From Gordius sp. MW1 (lineage: Eukaryota > Nematomorpha > Gordioida > Gordea > Gordiidae): 64,000 nucleotides of DNA. The DNA is taken from positions 620,001 to 684,000 of the forward strand of contig OZ038531.1 of assembly GCA_964036665.1 (NCBI GenBank). Direction: 5' to 3'. Each line of letters opens with the position of its first letter. The first letter of the stretch is position 1. The position numbers and the translations under genes are program-made. The notes below the pieces were generated by a model. That model was given only the letters and a program-made list of their open reading frames with translations. It ran no database searches and had not been told where the DNA came from. Shown here piece after piece: positions 1 to 12,049 of the stretch.

Positions 1-245
1 CACGGCAGCTTTAATATTTATTGAAAAATATTAATTGTAGATTAAAGTTCCATCTATAGGTCTATTCCTTAAGTTTTTTGTTTCACCTCTAAATTTAAAT
101 TTATTAGCATTTACGTAAACTCCTTTTCCTTTTTAAAATTGACCCCATTATGTTTAGGAAACGGAGTATATTGAGTTCATACTACACAAGCGATGTTTAC
201 TAACATATCTCTCTCCCTTCACCTACCCTCCTCTCATTTTCGTAA
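1..245. repeat. Partial copy of a foldback repeat family
   Basis: This stretch aligns by eye, in the same orientation, with the left arm of the foldback element at 2705-3255. Both share the landmark GCGATGTTTACTAACATA and the preceding run of short matches (a TTTCACCTCT block, then a GGAAA-GGAGTA block). The copy is cut by the window start, so its left end is unknown. No coding signal is seen. Confidence 0.65.
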
Positions 246-1189
246 ATATGAATTTACTAAATATAAAGTGGTGACAATTTTTATAGAAGTAATAATTAAA
301 TGGATTAATAGAAGATACAAAAATATATATTAAATTTAAAACATTTTAGATTTCCCGATTTATATAGTTTGAACAATTTAATTAAAGCGATCCTCCATCT
401 TATTAAAACGAATTAAGTGGATTTATCTTTAAAAGAATAAGAGAATAAGAGAAGACACCTTAAATTATATTAATTCATTGATTTCTCACCAAGAGGAACG
501 ATAGGACCTATTTGAATCTATAAGGTTAGATTTTTTTAATCATTCAAAGTTGAAAAGAATCCAAAAGTGTTATTTTATTAATTTAAATAAGAATGATAAA
601 TCTTTTAAATTTAGGATATTTTTCCTAAGTTAAAAAACCTCATTTTCAATGTAACTTTACCATCCAGCGCTTCCGTCGAGCGCCTATGTAGTCTTGGTAA
701 ACTAATATTTAGTGAAAAGCGGATAAGCTTATTAGACCACAATGTAGAATATGACCTTTTATTTAAATCGATTCACCGGATATTAATTACCCTGTGGTTC
801 TTATTCTCATATAAGAATAAATGATATTAAAAAAATTGTTATTTTTAATTTGCTTGAGTAACTTTTAATGTAGTAACTAGTTCCATCAGGTAAGTAACTA
901 GAACTGTATTCAGTAACTTTTAAAAAAATGTAACTGTATTTATTAACAACATTTGTATTGAAAGTTACTGTAACTTAACTAGTCACTTTAGAAAAGTAAT
1001 TAGTTTACATATAGAGATCCGCCCCTGTATTCCTGTCACCCACTTAACTTAAATAAATTTTTCTATTTATTTACATTGATTATTGGCACCTCTGTCGCCT
1101 TACTGTATTACAATAAAACGGCCTTACAACAATAAATATCAGATTGGTAGTACGATTATTAAATTGTTAGCACGACATATTTATTATAA
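246..1189. other. AT-rich sequence, no gene seen
   Basis: Low-complexity AT-rich DNA with stop codons in all frames. I see no exon pairs, RNA gene or transposon end. It probably consists of decayed repeats. Confidence 0.5.
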
Positions 1190-2480
1190 GTAATAAATAA
1201 TGCATAATTTTTTAATAGATAAATTTATTTTCACATTTTGTCGAAATAAAGCAGCAGTGCTTGTTATTTAAATAACTTTGAGTTACAATAAAAGTTATTA
1301 TGTCATAAGTAAATTAGGAATCTCTTGGCCAATCACACCCATATCTAGGAATCTGTCGGCATGATGTCGTAGTCGCTAATTCAATTTTCACATCATCTTA
1401 AATAAACGATAACATTTTTTAATTTTATAACATTTGTACCTAGTGTAAATCCATCATGTCTATCTAAAATTAAAATATTTTAACATCATTAGATTATTTA
1501 ATAAATAGCATAGACATACTAGTTGTTGGAGAAGGGTCTTCTTAATTTTAAAGCGTAGAAATATAAAATTTAACGTATATTTTATAATTAAAAGCACCTG
1601 GAATATATTTGCAGCGATAATGTTCCGATAGTAATATGGTAAAGATTAGGCATAAAATAATCTATCATTTATGTGTTAACAATGGATTATATTGTACTTT
1701 TAGCATAATGCGTTCAAAAGGTTAGAAAAAATTTAAGCTTTATTAAGCATATTGCAAGCAGCTTATATAATTAAAATTTAATTAACTTTTCACAAAAATA
1801 ATTAAAATCAGTATACGATTAAATGTATCTGCGTCCATCCTTGAATTATAATTTATAATGTTACTTAAGATTTAATTAAGATCTTTTCCCGAAAGTACAG
1901 CTACCTTTGTCTTTTGTACTCCTATTTCTTACAAAAGTAAGTACAAACAGGTTTAATTAACGCATATAAGGTTTATTTTTAATTAACTATTATTTAATTG
2001 AGTTCAACACTCGCCTTATAATTAAATTTTTTGAATTCCTTCTATTTTTATTAAAGTTCATAACTAATAAATTTTTGATAACACAATATATATAATTTTT
2101 TCATTTTATATAGATATTAAATTATTTAAAATATATGTTAAATGATTATCAGAATTCTTTACTTTTACTTAGAAATACGATATGTATACATTATTTTATA
2201 AAACAAATTTTACCTGATTTATAACTATATTATTCGACAGATACAATAATATTTATTAATCAGATATAAGCTTTTAATAATATAACTCCTATGAATATAA
2301 TAAAATATATAATCCTCAGATTTCCGTTTTTACCCTGATATTTTCCCTTTCAAAATTCCCTAAAAAATTTATACTTAAACAAATCGATATCAAAATTTAA
2401 AATTTTATGTATAGTTATTAAATTTAGTTTTATAAACGTATTAAATATATTATTATAACTATTTTAAGTGCTGGCTGTAG
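1190..2480 (+). repeat. Interspersed repeat family R1, longest copy
   Basis: Direct repeats of parts of this tract recur at 10735-11530 (matching about 1190-1900), at 12545-12720 (matching about 1800-1890) and at 44815-45460 (matching about 1880-2480). Landmarks are AATCACACCCATATCT in the left half and AAGTACAGCTACCTTTGT in the right half. The two longer partial copies cover different halves, so the full family is at least 1.3 kb. No protein is recognisable. It could be a non-autonomous transposon or a retroelement UTR. Confidence 0.7.
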
Positions 2481-2704
2481 CTACCATTGGACCGGCGACA
2501 GAGTTATGTGAAAGCATCAATTCTATTTGATTTATAAATTACTGGTCTACAATACAAATATTGAGCTTATGACTCCATCCCACAGCCAGACCAATAATTC
2601 GGATAGAGAATTTTGCGCTGAATAATTTCCAGTTTTAAGTTTTCCCCAAAACTTACAGTTTTTTCGATAAACGAGGTCAGACGTGCAAAAAATGCTTTTA
2701 ACCT

Positions 2705-3255
2705 TTTTTGAGGCTATATTTCCACGGCATTTATAATATTTATTGAAAAATTTAAATTTATTCCTCTAGATTAAGGATTCATCTATAAGCTCTTTTTTAA
2801 TTTTTTTTTGTTTCACCTCTGTATTTAAATTTAGTCGCGTTTAGGTAAACCCCTTCCCCTTATTAAAATTCGTCCCGCTATGTCTGGAAAAAGGAGTACA
2901 TTAGAGTTCATACTAATACATACGCGATGTTTACTAACATATTTGTTTCCCCCTTTCTCCTACTATTCGAATCCCGCCCCATATCTATCCAAACACACAT
3001 GAAGGGGGTGGGAGTGGAGGAGAAAGATAGGAGAGTATGTGAAGGGAGAGAGAGATGTGTTATTAGTAAATATCGCGTACGCAGTATGTATTCTAGTGTA
3101 CTCCGTTTTCCAACCATAGTGGGACGAATTTTGATAAGGTGAAGGGGTTCACTTAAACGCGAATACAAAAAACTAAATAGATCTATGAAACTTTAATCTA
3201 CTGGAATTAATTGATATTTTTCAGTAAAAGCTTAAAATGGGGTAGCAACATAGCT
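2705..3255. repeat. Foldback (long inverted repeat) MITE-like element
   Basis: The left half (about 2705-2955) and right half (about 3035-3255) are imperfect reverse complements around a short purine-rich centre near 3000. For example, the block around 2900-2945 reappears inverted at 3060-3110. Two overlapping open frames of 71 and 86 codons arise only because both strands of the palindrome are open, and they are not genes. A partial copy lies at 1-245. Confidence 0.7.
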
Positions 3256-3774
3256 TCAAAAAAATTTATAATGGATCCTCGTTTATTTAAAAAACTGGAA
3301 GTTTTGGAAAAAAATAAAAGCAGATTATTGTCGCAAAGTTCTCTTTCAGATGTTTTTTTGTAGACCTGTGAATTTAGCTGAATAAACATTAAATACCCTT
3401 TTCAAAACCTTTCCAGCTTACCTAAGTAATAAAACATATCGTATAAGTATTGATACCCATAAATTGCATAGCACTTAACACAATATTTGATCCAAGCTAT
3501 TATTTAAAGCTAAGGAATTGTATTGCTATTGCAGAACGAAGTAAAAAAATTATAATCATTCAATTTAAAAAAAGTTGGCAGTTTAAATTTGTTATATATA
3601 TATGCAACTCGAGCTGTGTTGTTCACCGATTATGAAATGCTGTACAATTTATAGTTTTTTTTATAAAAAGCTTTTGAAGATATGGCTAATTATAATAGGG
3701 TAAAATGTAATAAAAATTTAGTATATTAAAAAATTAAATAAGAGCGTTAAGTAGCTAATATACCTTGATCTTCC
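3256..3774. other. AT-rich sequence with one isolated repeat end
   Basis: No gene seen. At about 3457-3475 there is one copy of the end motif CCCATAAATTGCATAGCA that terminates the composite repeats near 20.9, 22.1 and 32.7 kb. The rest is AT-rich and unassigned. Confidence 0.5.
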
Positions 3775-4030
3775 TCTTTTAAGGAAGGACAAGAATCTAA
3801 AAAGGATTTAAAGTTGCGGGAGAATATTTTGAAGGAGGGGATCGTCTGCCTATTTCTTAAAAAAAGGCCAATGCCATTTTTCCATAAGAGCCGGAACAGG
3901 ATGAAACTGTGGGGATAAAAATACTTGGGCTTAAAAGGGCCTTGTATTTTGTTAATTTGCGCCTCTTGGGGAGGGCCATTGGGTCATAATTGAGATTTGA
4001 AGGGGCAAATCGGCGATCATGCTTTAATCT
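3775..4030 (+). repeat. Interspersed repeat R2
   Basis: An inverted, diverged copy lies at 12050-12320. Shared blocks include the GCGATC..CTGCCTATT and GGGCCTTGTATTTT segments. No protein coding is apparent. Confidence 0.6.
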
Positions 4031-4144
4031 TTTAATTTATAGGTTTGTTTTGAAAAACCATCAATGTCTTAAAACATTAAACTGTAATTAAAAAGGATAG
4101 TTTAAAGAGAGGTATACATACGACGTACGTACAAGGATGCCTAT

Positions 4145-4315
4145 TTTATAAAATGTTAGTTTACTTTGGTCGGGCTGGACACGGGCCTCAGATGGGGCTA
4201 TTCATTAGGACCCACCCGATCCCTAATTAATTTATAAATCTTGCCCGAGCCGAGCCCGAAACTTTCTCAGGCCGGGTCGGGCTTAAACGGCTTGTGCAGA
4301 GCTCTACTAGGCATC
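4145..4315. mobile_element. hAT-like non-autonomous element fragment rich in CCCGA
   Basis: Repeated CCCGA/GGCCC words and the terminal string GCAGAGCTCTA resemble the non-autonomous hAT element at 43777-44220, which ends in GCAGGCCTCTA. An outer inverted repeat (GGATGCCT near 4135, AGGCATCC near 4310) flanks it. The target duplication is not clear here. Confidence 0.5.
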
Positions 4316-4964
4316 CATAAAAAGTGGATGGACGATCCGGTATTTAAGTTAGGTGCATGATATAAGCTAATTACATATTTTTTTAGCCTTACCCTTTGCT
4401 TACTGGTTGTTTGACATAAAACAAATTTTTAAACTAAAGTTTATAATGAACGTATTTATGTACTATCAATCCATTATAATTTATAAAGTTAGTTTCCAAT
4501 AATGGTAGTTTAGGATTGATAAAATGCGAGGGTGGAAATGGGTTTAGATATTTCGGTCGTCCAGCGACCATTATCAATAAAAAAAAAAGAGAAAAAAAAA
4601 GAGAAAACAAAAGGTAACTTACAAGTGATGTGAATTACCAATGAACGAGAAGGTGTCGACAAGTTTTAATTTATAAACAAAAATAATGAAAACTAGTTGA
4701 AATAGGAGGGTGAATAATAGCGAACACCGGTTGGAACAAGAGAGTTAACACTTATTGAAATAGTGGGATAAACAAATTTAAGATAAAGATGGGGTAAACA
4801 ACTTTAAGATAAAGGATAAGGTAAAATACAAAAGGGGATTATAAAAATGAAGCAATAGCAACTATAAGAATAGTGTAAAGGATGGCAATTACTAAATAAG
4901 GCGGTTACGAAACAATAGGGGAAAGACAAAAGGGTAATAGGGCGTGTATAGTGGTAACAGGTAG

Positions 4965-7064
4965 TTATAGAGGAAGGTGTGGGTGAATGTGTTTGTAATT
5001 TCTGAATTGTCCTGGTTGATCATTGATTTGGGGCTTGAGGCGGTTGATTAGAACGCTTTCGATGAATTTTCTTTCTTTGTTATACTGAGATCGGTAGAGG
5101 ACAGTCGGGTTGTCCCAGTCGATGGTATGTTGGTTATGTAGAGAGTGTTCTGCTACGGCGGTGTGGGTCGCGCATCGTGTCAGCGAGGCTTTGTGTTCTT
5201 TAATTCTTTCAGCTAAGGTTCTCTTTGTTTCTCCCACGTAAAATTGGTTGCAATCGGCGCAGGAGATTTTATATATTAAATTAGAGATATAATTTTTATC
5301 GGTTATGTTATTAATAGTATTAGGTTTTATGAGTGCAAATAGGTTGGATGATGTTTTCTGAGAAAACTTAAAATTATCTATATTATGTTTGTGAAAAATT
5401 TTATTTAACTCCTTGAGGAAATTATTATTAAGACTTCGGTGGAAAGGTATGGATATATAATGGTTTATTTTAGATTTTATTATTGTGGGGGGATTCGCTC
5501 CTGATATTAATTTATTTTTAATGTTTGTCAGCAGGTCGAGTGGGTAGTTGAGGTCTAAAAATCTTTGTGTTATTTTGTCAACTTCAACAATCCTATCACA
5601 CTCTCGAGAGCAATGAGATATTGTTCTTTTAATCATCATTCTAAATGTGTTTATTTTAAATGAAGAGGGGGAATGGCTGTGCCATGGTATATACTGATAG
5701 GAATCAGTAGGTTTATGGTAAACTGTTGTGATGATCTCTTTATTTAAATTATGGAGGGTTAAATCTAGAAATGGTAACTGATTATTTGATTCTATTTCAA
5801 TTGTAAAAATAATGTTTTTATGGAATGAATTTAATGTTTTTAAAAAATCATCTAAGTCATTAGTTAGGTTATGAGGCCAAATACATAAAATGTCATCAAC
5901 ATATCTGGCATAAAAAGGAGGGAATAATTTAGAGGATTGTATGTAGGATTCTAATTCGTTGAGAAAAATGTTGGCAATTAAGGGTGCGAGGGGGTTGCCC
6001 ATAGCAGTGCCATCAATTTGGTCATAATTTATATTATTAAACTGAAAGTTATTTGTTGTGCAAAAATTTAATAGTTCTTTAAATACTGATTTAGTGAAAG
6101 GAGGTTGTTCAAGTCTATCATAGATTTTTACACAATAATTTTTAGCAGAATCTAAAGGAATATTGGTAAATAATGACTGAATATCAAAGCTTACAAGTGA
6201 AAATGAAGTCGGTAAACTACAGTGTTTTAATCGATTAATTAGATCTAAAGAGTTTTTTAAAATTAATGGTAAAGATACATGTGGTTGCAATATTGATATA
6301 AGATGCTGGCTTAGATTAAAATTGTAGGAGTTATAAGATGACACAATTGGTCTTAATGGAATTAAAGGTTTATGAATATTGGGTAACCCATAAATTAGAG
6401 GAGTGCGAGATGTGGACGGTCTTAACTTCCAGTATAAAAAGGTGCTGATTTGATTATCTTTTGAAAGATTTAATAAGAAGGTTTGTAACTTTTTTTCACG
6501 GGCATTAGTAGGGTTTCTTTTCAATTCCTTAAATAAAGTATTGTCTTTTAAAATATCAAACATTTTTTTGTTATAATCATCTGTGTTCAGAACTACTAGT
6601 TGACCACCTTTGTCTGATTTACAAATTCTTATATTAACATTGGATTTCAATGACTTAACAACTGAAAAAACTTTCTTATCTTTAATTAATTTCGATTTGT
6701 TAACTTTCAAAGGGCAGTCATTATTTAAGGTGTTAGATAAAAAAGATTCGAATGAGTTTCTTAAATGTAAATTGTCTGGATGTTGTTTTTCTATAGTGGT
6801 TAGAATGTTATTAAAGCTGTTCAATGTAGGTAGTAATTTGAGTTTATTGTTGTCAAGACAGAATTTAGGTCCAAGATTAAGCAAATTGATTTGAGATTGA
6901 TTGAAGTTAGTGCTTGACAAATTTAAAAATGCTGGTTTATTGTTATATGCTTTACATTCCCCCTCTTCATTTAAAATAAACACTTTAGAATGATGATTAA
7001 AAGAGCAATATCTCATTGCTCTCGAGAGTGTGATAGGATTGTTGAAGTTGACAAGATAACACAA
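4965..7064 (-). CDS. Penelope-like reverse transcriptase with GIY-YIG endonuclease
   Basis: An intact 699-codon frame. The N-terminal part has the Penelope motif LLNLGPKFC (about residue 61). The RT core follows: SDKGGQLVVL (about 149), LPNIHKP (about 228), FDIQSLFTNIP (about 292), GTAMGNPLAPLIANIF (about 352), YVDD catalytic motif (about 387) and LPFLDLTLH. The C-terminus is a GIY-YIG nuclease with IYK at about 597, YVG at about 609 and a candidate catalytic Glu at about 669. The enzyme copies its RNA at a nick it makes itself. The first 25 to 30 residues come from the antisense of the partner copy, so the native start is probably lost or near 6985. No internal stop or frameshift is seen, so this copy could encode a working enzyme. 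Confidence 0.9.
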   Translation of the reverse strand: MCYLVNFNNPITLSRAMRYCSFNHHSKVFILNEEGECKAYNNKPAFLNLSSTNFNQSQINLLNLGPKFCLDNNKLKLLPTLNSFNNILTTIEKQHPDNLHLRNSFESFLSNTLNNDCPLKVNKSKLIKDKKVFSVVKSLKSNVNIRICKSDKGGQLVVLNTDDYNKKMFDILKDNTLFKELKRNPTNAREKKLQTFLLNLSKDNQISTFLYWKLRPSTSRTPLIYGLPNIHKPLIPLRPIVSSYNSYNFNLSQHLISILQPHVSLPLILKNSLDLINRLKHCSLPTSFSLVSFDIQSLFTNIPLDSAKNYCVKIYDRLEQPPFTKSVFKELLNFCTTNNFQFNNINYDQIDGTAMGNPLAPLIANIFLNELESYIQSSKLFPPFYARYVDDILCIWPHNLTNDLDDFLKTLNSFHKNIIFTIEIESNNQLPFLDLTLHNLNKEIITTVYHKPTDSYQYIPWHSHSPSSFKINTFRMMIKRTISHCSRECDRIVEVDKITQRFLDLNYPLDLLTNIKNKLISGANPPTIIKSKINHYISIPFHRSLNNNFLKELNKIFHKHNIDNFKFSQKTSSNLFALIKPNTINNITDKNYISNLIYKISCADCNQFYVGETKRTLAERIKEHKASLTRCATHTAVAEHSLHNQHTIDWDNPTVLYRSQYNKERKFIESVLINRLKPQINDQPGQFRNYKHIHPHLPL

Positions 7065-7658
7065 AGATTTTTAGACCTCAACTACCCACTCGACCTGCTG
7101 ACAAACATTAAAAATAAATTAATATCAGGAGCGAATCCCCCCACAATAATAAAATCTAAAATAAACCATTATATATCCATACCTTTCCACCAAAGTCTTA
7201 ATAATAATTTCCTCAAGGAATTAAATAAAATTTTTCACAAACATAATATAGATAATTTTAAGTTTTCTCAGAAAACATCATCCAACCTATTTGCACTCAT
7301 AAAACCTATTAATAACATAACCGATAAAAATTATATCTCTAATTTAATATATAAATTTTCCTGCGCCGATTGCAACCAATTTTACATGGGAGAATCAAAG
7401 AGAACCTTAGCTGAAAGAATTAAAGAACACAAAGCCCCGCTGATCCGATGCGCGACCCACTCCGCCGTAGCAGAACACTCTCTACAAAACCAACATACCA
7501 TCGACTGGGACAACCCGACTGTCCTCTACCGATCTCAGTATAACAAAGAAAGAAAATTCATCGAAAGCGTTCTAATCGACCGCCTCAAGCCCCAAATCAA
7601 TGATCAACCAGGACAATTCAGAAATTACAAACACATTCACCCACACCTTCCTCTATAA
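6990..7658 (+). pseudogene. 5'-truncated Penelope-like ORF (GIY-YIG end)
   Basis: A 222-codon open remnant corresponding to the last part of the frame at 4965-7064. It keeps the GIY-YIG region (YKFSCADCNQFYMGESKR) and the shared C-terminus ending HPHLPL, but has no RT domain. It differs from its partner by a two-residue deletion and a handful of substitutions, including YVG to YMG and ETKR to ESKR at the nuclease core. It begins at the head-to-head junction and is therefore a dead 5'-truncated copy. Confidence 0.85.
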
Positions 7659-8429
7659 CTACCTGTTACCACTATACACACCCTATTACCCTTTTGTCTT
7701 TCCCCTATTGTTTCGTAACCGCCTTATTTTGTAATTGCCATCCTTTACACTATTTATATAGTTGCTATTGCTTCATTTTTATAATCCCCTTTTGTATTTT
7801 ACCTTATCCTTTATCTTAAAGTTGTTTACTCCATCTTTATCTTAAATTTGTTTATCCCACTATTTCAATAAGTGTTAACTCTCTTGTTCCAACCGGTGTT
7901 CGCTATTATTCACCCTCCTATTTCAACTAGTTTTCATTGTTTTTGTTTATAAATTAAAACTTGTCGACACCTTCTCGTTCATTGGTAATTCACATCACTT
8001 ATTAGTTACCTTTTTTTTCTCTTTTTTTTTTTTATTGATAATGGTCGCTGGACGACCGAAATATCTAAACCCATTTCCACCCTCGCATTTTAGCAATCCT
8101 AAACTACCATTATTGGAAACTAACTTTATAAATTAAAGTTTATAAGCATTATAAAATTTACATACAGTCCCGAACCCCTTCTAAATTATCATTTTGTCTC
8201 TAAATACAACAGCAAGATTTATAAATAATTAATTTGGTTGTGGGGCTCACAATTTGTGATCGATGTGTTTGTTAACAAACTCATAGGCTTTTGACCTTCG
8301 CAATATACAATTTATAATGGTCTGTTTTAGATTATTTCGAGAATTTTATGTCCGATTAATTTTTGACGCATTTAGCTTATATGTTTTCTCATTTTTCCTC
8401 AATTATTGTCATAATATTTAATTCTTCTT

Positions 8430-8690
8430 TTTATGACTGTTTGTCACCTAGGCTGGTATTCATCCTTTCAGCATTCGTTTCCATTTGTTTCTATATTTAC
8501 AAAGATCTTTCTTTATCTTATGGACATTCGTATGGTGCCGTATTTTATGAATCCAGGTAAGCTTGGGTCTTCCTCTCCTTCGTTTTCCTGCGTTATATAT
8601 CTCTCAATTTTCTTTCTGACGTAGCTATCGTCTCTTCTTTCGACATGGCCATACCATTTAGAAAGACCGAATACTACTATTTTTTGACTG
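8430..8690 (-). pseudogene. RTE-type LINE, 3' end fragment
   Basis: Read on the minus strand it encodes the C-terminal tail of the same LINE group found at 45605-46262: WYGHV, RRDDSY, KRGRGRPKLTW-like and NRNKWKRMLKG words, followed by a GTGACAAACA-type 3' end. Frames are broken. It is a typical 5'-truncated LINE remnant. Confidence 0.7.
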
Positions 8691-9635
8691 GTTAGGATTA
8701 AAATTAAAGATTTAAAGTTTCATTAAATTGTATCTCATTCGACTTTTATATGGGAAATTTTATTTTGACCATGGTAATATAATTTTGCTATATTTGTTTT
8801 AATAATATGCATTATTTAATGCTTATTTCTTAATAGTTATTGGAAGAATTTGGAAGCGCATTTTGGGCCTAACGGGCAAATTTAATATTTCGGGGAGCTC
8901 TAATGTTTTGGGCGGGCCCGGGCGGATACTTAGAAGGGTTCGGGAGTGCCCGTGTGGGCAGTGAAGTTAAAAAGATTCGGGGAGTAAATTCCAAACAAAT
9001 CTGACCTCTAATTCACATATATGACATTTTCCCCTTTAAAAAAATCTGAAGGCTCCATCTAATTCGTTCTTGGATATACTCTTGTGCTCCATAAGCCATA
9101 CGTAGTGCCCAAATAGCATTGCCACTGTCAATCCAATTTATAATTTGTTCAAGTAATCATAGTGAATCAACTTAATGGGCGAGCTGTGAGGGTGAGATAG
9201 GGTGAAATATGTCAGTAGGGAAATTACGAAAGCTTGAGGGCGAGGACGTAGCGAAGGAGATTTTGATGGGAGGCTAATGCCAGATGCATGGACTGTGGGT
9301 TTATTTAAAGGACCCCGCATTGTAAATCTGAAAGAAAAATGGGGCCTTCTTGGCAAACGGGACTTTTGAGTTAACTGATTCATGGAGTGTGGGTTCATAA
9401 AAGAAAAACGGATGTCAAATTATTCCTTCACTATGAACTACCGAGGACTTTTAATAACTCCACTTTTGTTTTCAGTATTAAAACATATAATTATAGGAGT
9501 AATATAATCCGTAGGTGAAAAAATATGAATAAAATTTTTAATAAATCAAACGATTAGTTTTTTACGTATTCACATATATATGACACATAGAAGAAAGAAA
9601 GTTTTTATAGGACAAAGCCAAGATAAGAAAGAAGA
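8691..9635. other. No gene seen; short GC-rich hAT-like patch
   Basis: Mostly AT-rich. A GGGCCCGGGC-rich patch at about 8880-8945 resembles the CCCGA-type hAT fragments elsewhere. An 86-codon minus-strand frame at 9138-9398 has no recognisable motif and I do not call it a gene. Confidence 0.4.
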
Positions 9636-9760
9636 GTAGCCGCGCGGAGTTTTTAAAATAGTCAAAAACGAGAAGGGTCAAACCTTATTCAAGTCGAATG
9701 AAGTGATGAGGTGGAAGGATATTTTAAGGAATCTACGAAGATTGCAAATGACAAAGAATC
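9636..9760 (+). pseudogene. LINE fragment (linker between EN and RT)
   Basis: Plus-strand translation gives words such as KIVKNEKGQTLFKSNEVMRW, which fit the segment between endonuclease and reverse transcriptase in RTE-like LINE ORFs (a KD.EG..L.D..E.M.RW pattern). Nothing else of the element is readable nearby. Confidence 0.5.
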
Positions 9761-10240
9761 CCTTATTGTTAAATCAAACATAAGTAAGGTCAAACTTTTT
9801 CATGAGAATGAAGTTAGGACGAAAATAAAGAAGATGCAAAAAATTTATATGGAGCATGGGTCGGAATTTGAGAATAAGTCACAACCATGACTAGCCTCTT
9901 TAACAAGATATTGATAGAAGAGCCAATTCTCTTTCAATGGAGATCAAGCACAATTATACCACGAGGAAAATTAAATTTTAGTTTAATTTTCTTCAATTTC
10001 TATTGTAGAGTGAGCCGGTGAGTTTCTTTAGAAAAGAGATTTTAAAGTAGGTTTAAAAATGAGGCATGGATGAATGAAATGTGCAAAACACTTTGTAAAA
10101 GGTATTGATTAATTTATTTCATTATTATACTCTTCTCTAGTGGTATAATACTCGCAATTTCTGAAAACAAAGAATTAAATGTAAGTTTAAATAACCATGT
10201 TAAATGCTTAGAAAAAGAATATTATTAATTACGAATACAG
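9761..10240. other. No gene seen
   Basis: AT-rich sequence that may continue the decayed LINE to its left. No conserved motif could be read. Confidence 0.4.
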
Positions 10241-10249
10241 GAAATTTTT

Positions 10250-10470
10250 AAGCCAGCTTCGCCATCCGTTATAAAGCAACAACCTAGACAAATTGTCGAA
10301 AGAAATTCATAAAACAGCAAATAAAAATAGCTCTTAACCAGAAATTTGGCCTCTGGCCGGGGTCACATAAAGTCGAAGTAAGCAACGGTCATTTTTAATT
10401 TGCTGGGAATCATTTAGCTAGTTTCGCAATTATCCGATATACAGCAACAACCTAGACAAGCCCAAAGAAA
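10250..10470. repeat. Two-copy tandem duplication, period about 190 bp
   Basis: The block GCCAGCTTCGCCATCC.. with GCAACAACCTAGACAA (about 10253-10310) recurs in diverged form at about 10415-10470, including GCAACAACCTAGACAAG. No coding is seen. Confidence 0.55.
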
Positions 10471-10734
10471 TTTATGTATAAAGCTAATCAGTCGGGCACA
10501 AAAATGATAATGAAATATGTTACGAGGTCGAAAAAATTTGCCAACTGGCAATGATTTGCTAGATAGACTTTATGTGAAAAGTAAAAGACTTTAACAGATG
10601 CATTAGTCACAGCCATTAAGAACCCATAAGTTTCCACAGCAACCGTTAAATAATTACAAGCTGGAGAGGACAGGACAGAATTGACGAGCGTACAAAAACT
10701 AGCCCATAAATTGCATAGCAATTAATAATAAAAC

Positions 10735-11530
10735 ATAATAAAAATGATGCATAACTTTTTAATAGAAATTTGTTTTCATATTTTGTAAATATAAAGAGTG
10801 CTTTTTATTTTAATTAATTTTGAGTTACAATTGAAGTTATTATGTCATGAATACATTAGTTAATAACTCCAATTTGCCTATAATCACACCCATATCTGAT
10901 AACCTGTGGGCATTGGGTCGTTGTCGTCGTAGCTAATTTAATTTTCACATCATTTTAAAGAAATGATAAATGTTTTTAATTTTATAAGATTTGTACCTGG
11001 TTTAAATCCATCATGTTTTTCTACCATTAAAATAATTTGCCATTTAAACATGATTAGTTTATTTAATAAATAGCATAAACACCAATTGTTAAAAAAAGGT
11101 CTGATTCTTAATATTAAAGCGCAAAAATATAAAAATTAACGTATTTTATATTTAATGGGCACCTAGAATATATTTGCAGCGATAATGTTCCAATCGTAAT
11201 ATGATTAGGATTACGCATAACGAAATCTATCATTTATATATGCATGTGATAGGGGGTTGATACGTTAGAAAAAATTTAAGCCCTGTTAAACAACGTATTA
11301 TAAGCACCTTAATTAGTTAAAAATATAATTAACTTTTCACATAATTAAATCACTATGTATGATTTAATGTATCAGCGTCTATTTTATAATTTATTGAATG
11401 TGTACTTCTGATTTAATTAAGACCTGAATTATTAAATTAAATTTATATATTATTTAAAAATCATAATTTGCTATTATAATTAAAGCCTTATGGCGAGCGT
11501 TTTATCTTAAAGCGAAGGCTAAAATTTTGT
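10735..11530 (+). repeat. Interspersed repeat R1, second copy
   Basis: Matches the left half of the R1 copy at 1190-1900 in direct orientation. The shared landmark AATCACACCCATATCT occurs near 10875. An isolated composite-repeat end (CCCATAAATTGCATAGCA) sits just before it at about 10706-10725. Confidence 0.7.
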
Positions 11531-11549
11531 CCTTAATTACATTTAAAAA

Positions 11550-11960
11550 GTGGCAAATAAAACAGGTCTACAAAAAAATCAACTGAAAAAAGGCGAACCA
11601 CCAAATCAAAAGGATTGGGATGCATGTTTGGTTTCGCGCTCCGTTGCTTATCTCCTTTCGATCTGCGATACCAAGCAACAATATAACCTTAGATCTTTGG
11701 TGTTTGATAAATCTGGACATGAATGGCTAGAGGCTTTTCCTAGCAAGTTCTCCAATATGATGTTAGAGGGGTTGCGATCCTACAATTTAGCACTAAGCCT
11801 TGGAATAAAATGCACCAAGGCATATGCCTGTAAATAATGCAACCTGCCAAGGATGAAGAAGCACGCCACCCCTTACACTGAAGACTTAATAAATTCAAAC
11901 ACTTGCCACACTCTAAAATCAATTCTATTATCCTTCCACCCTTAGAAAGGCCCAAATTCC
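11550..11960 (+). pseudogene. Retroelement C-terminal remnant (SG-WL-A-P motif)
   Basis: A 95-codon frame contains SGHEWLEAFPS followed by ALSLGIKCTKAYACK. This resembles the conserved SG.WL.A.P ... LRLG......C region that lies downstream of the RT domain in many uncharacterised invertebrate retroelement polyproteins (family knowledge). The Cys-rich part that should follow is degraded. Element identity is not certain. Confidence 0.45.
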
Positions 11961-12049
11961 ATCCATACTTGAACCTTCAGATCCTTCCCTTGAAGATGCG
12001 ACCTGACGGTTCCTCGCTAGTGCCATGGTAAAATGGACTCCTTTTGTGA

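Larger units (their letters stand above)
4479..8134. mobile_element. Head-to-head pair of Penelope-like elements
   Basis: A copy on the minus strand (about 4479-6985) meets a 5'-truncated copy on the plus strand (about 6986-8134) head to head. The outer 1.15 kb of each copy form a long inverted repeat (4479-5645 against 6986-8134) that differs at few positions, indicating recent insertion. Tandem or inverted partial copies upstream of a full copy are typical of Penelope-like elements. The 3' regions beyond the stop codons match too, ending with a GGTCG-CTGGA-CGACC stem-loop and about 100 bp of shared tail. The far ends of the two tails diverge at 4479 and 8134, which I take as the element ends. 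Confidence 0.85.

Noticed and set aside
2908..3168. Overlapping open frames on both strands
   Set aside because: They arise from the palindromic foldback element, not from genes.
8020..8080. GGTCG-CTGGA-CGACC-GAAA stem in the Penelope-like 3' regions resembles stem II of a hammerhead ribozyme
   Set aside because: The conserved CTGATGA strand before the stem is not present (TTGATAAT instead), so no ribozyme is called.
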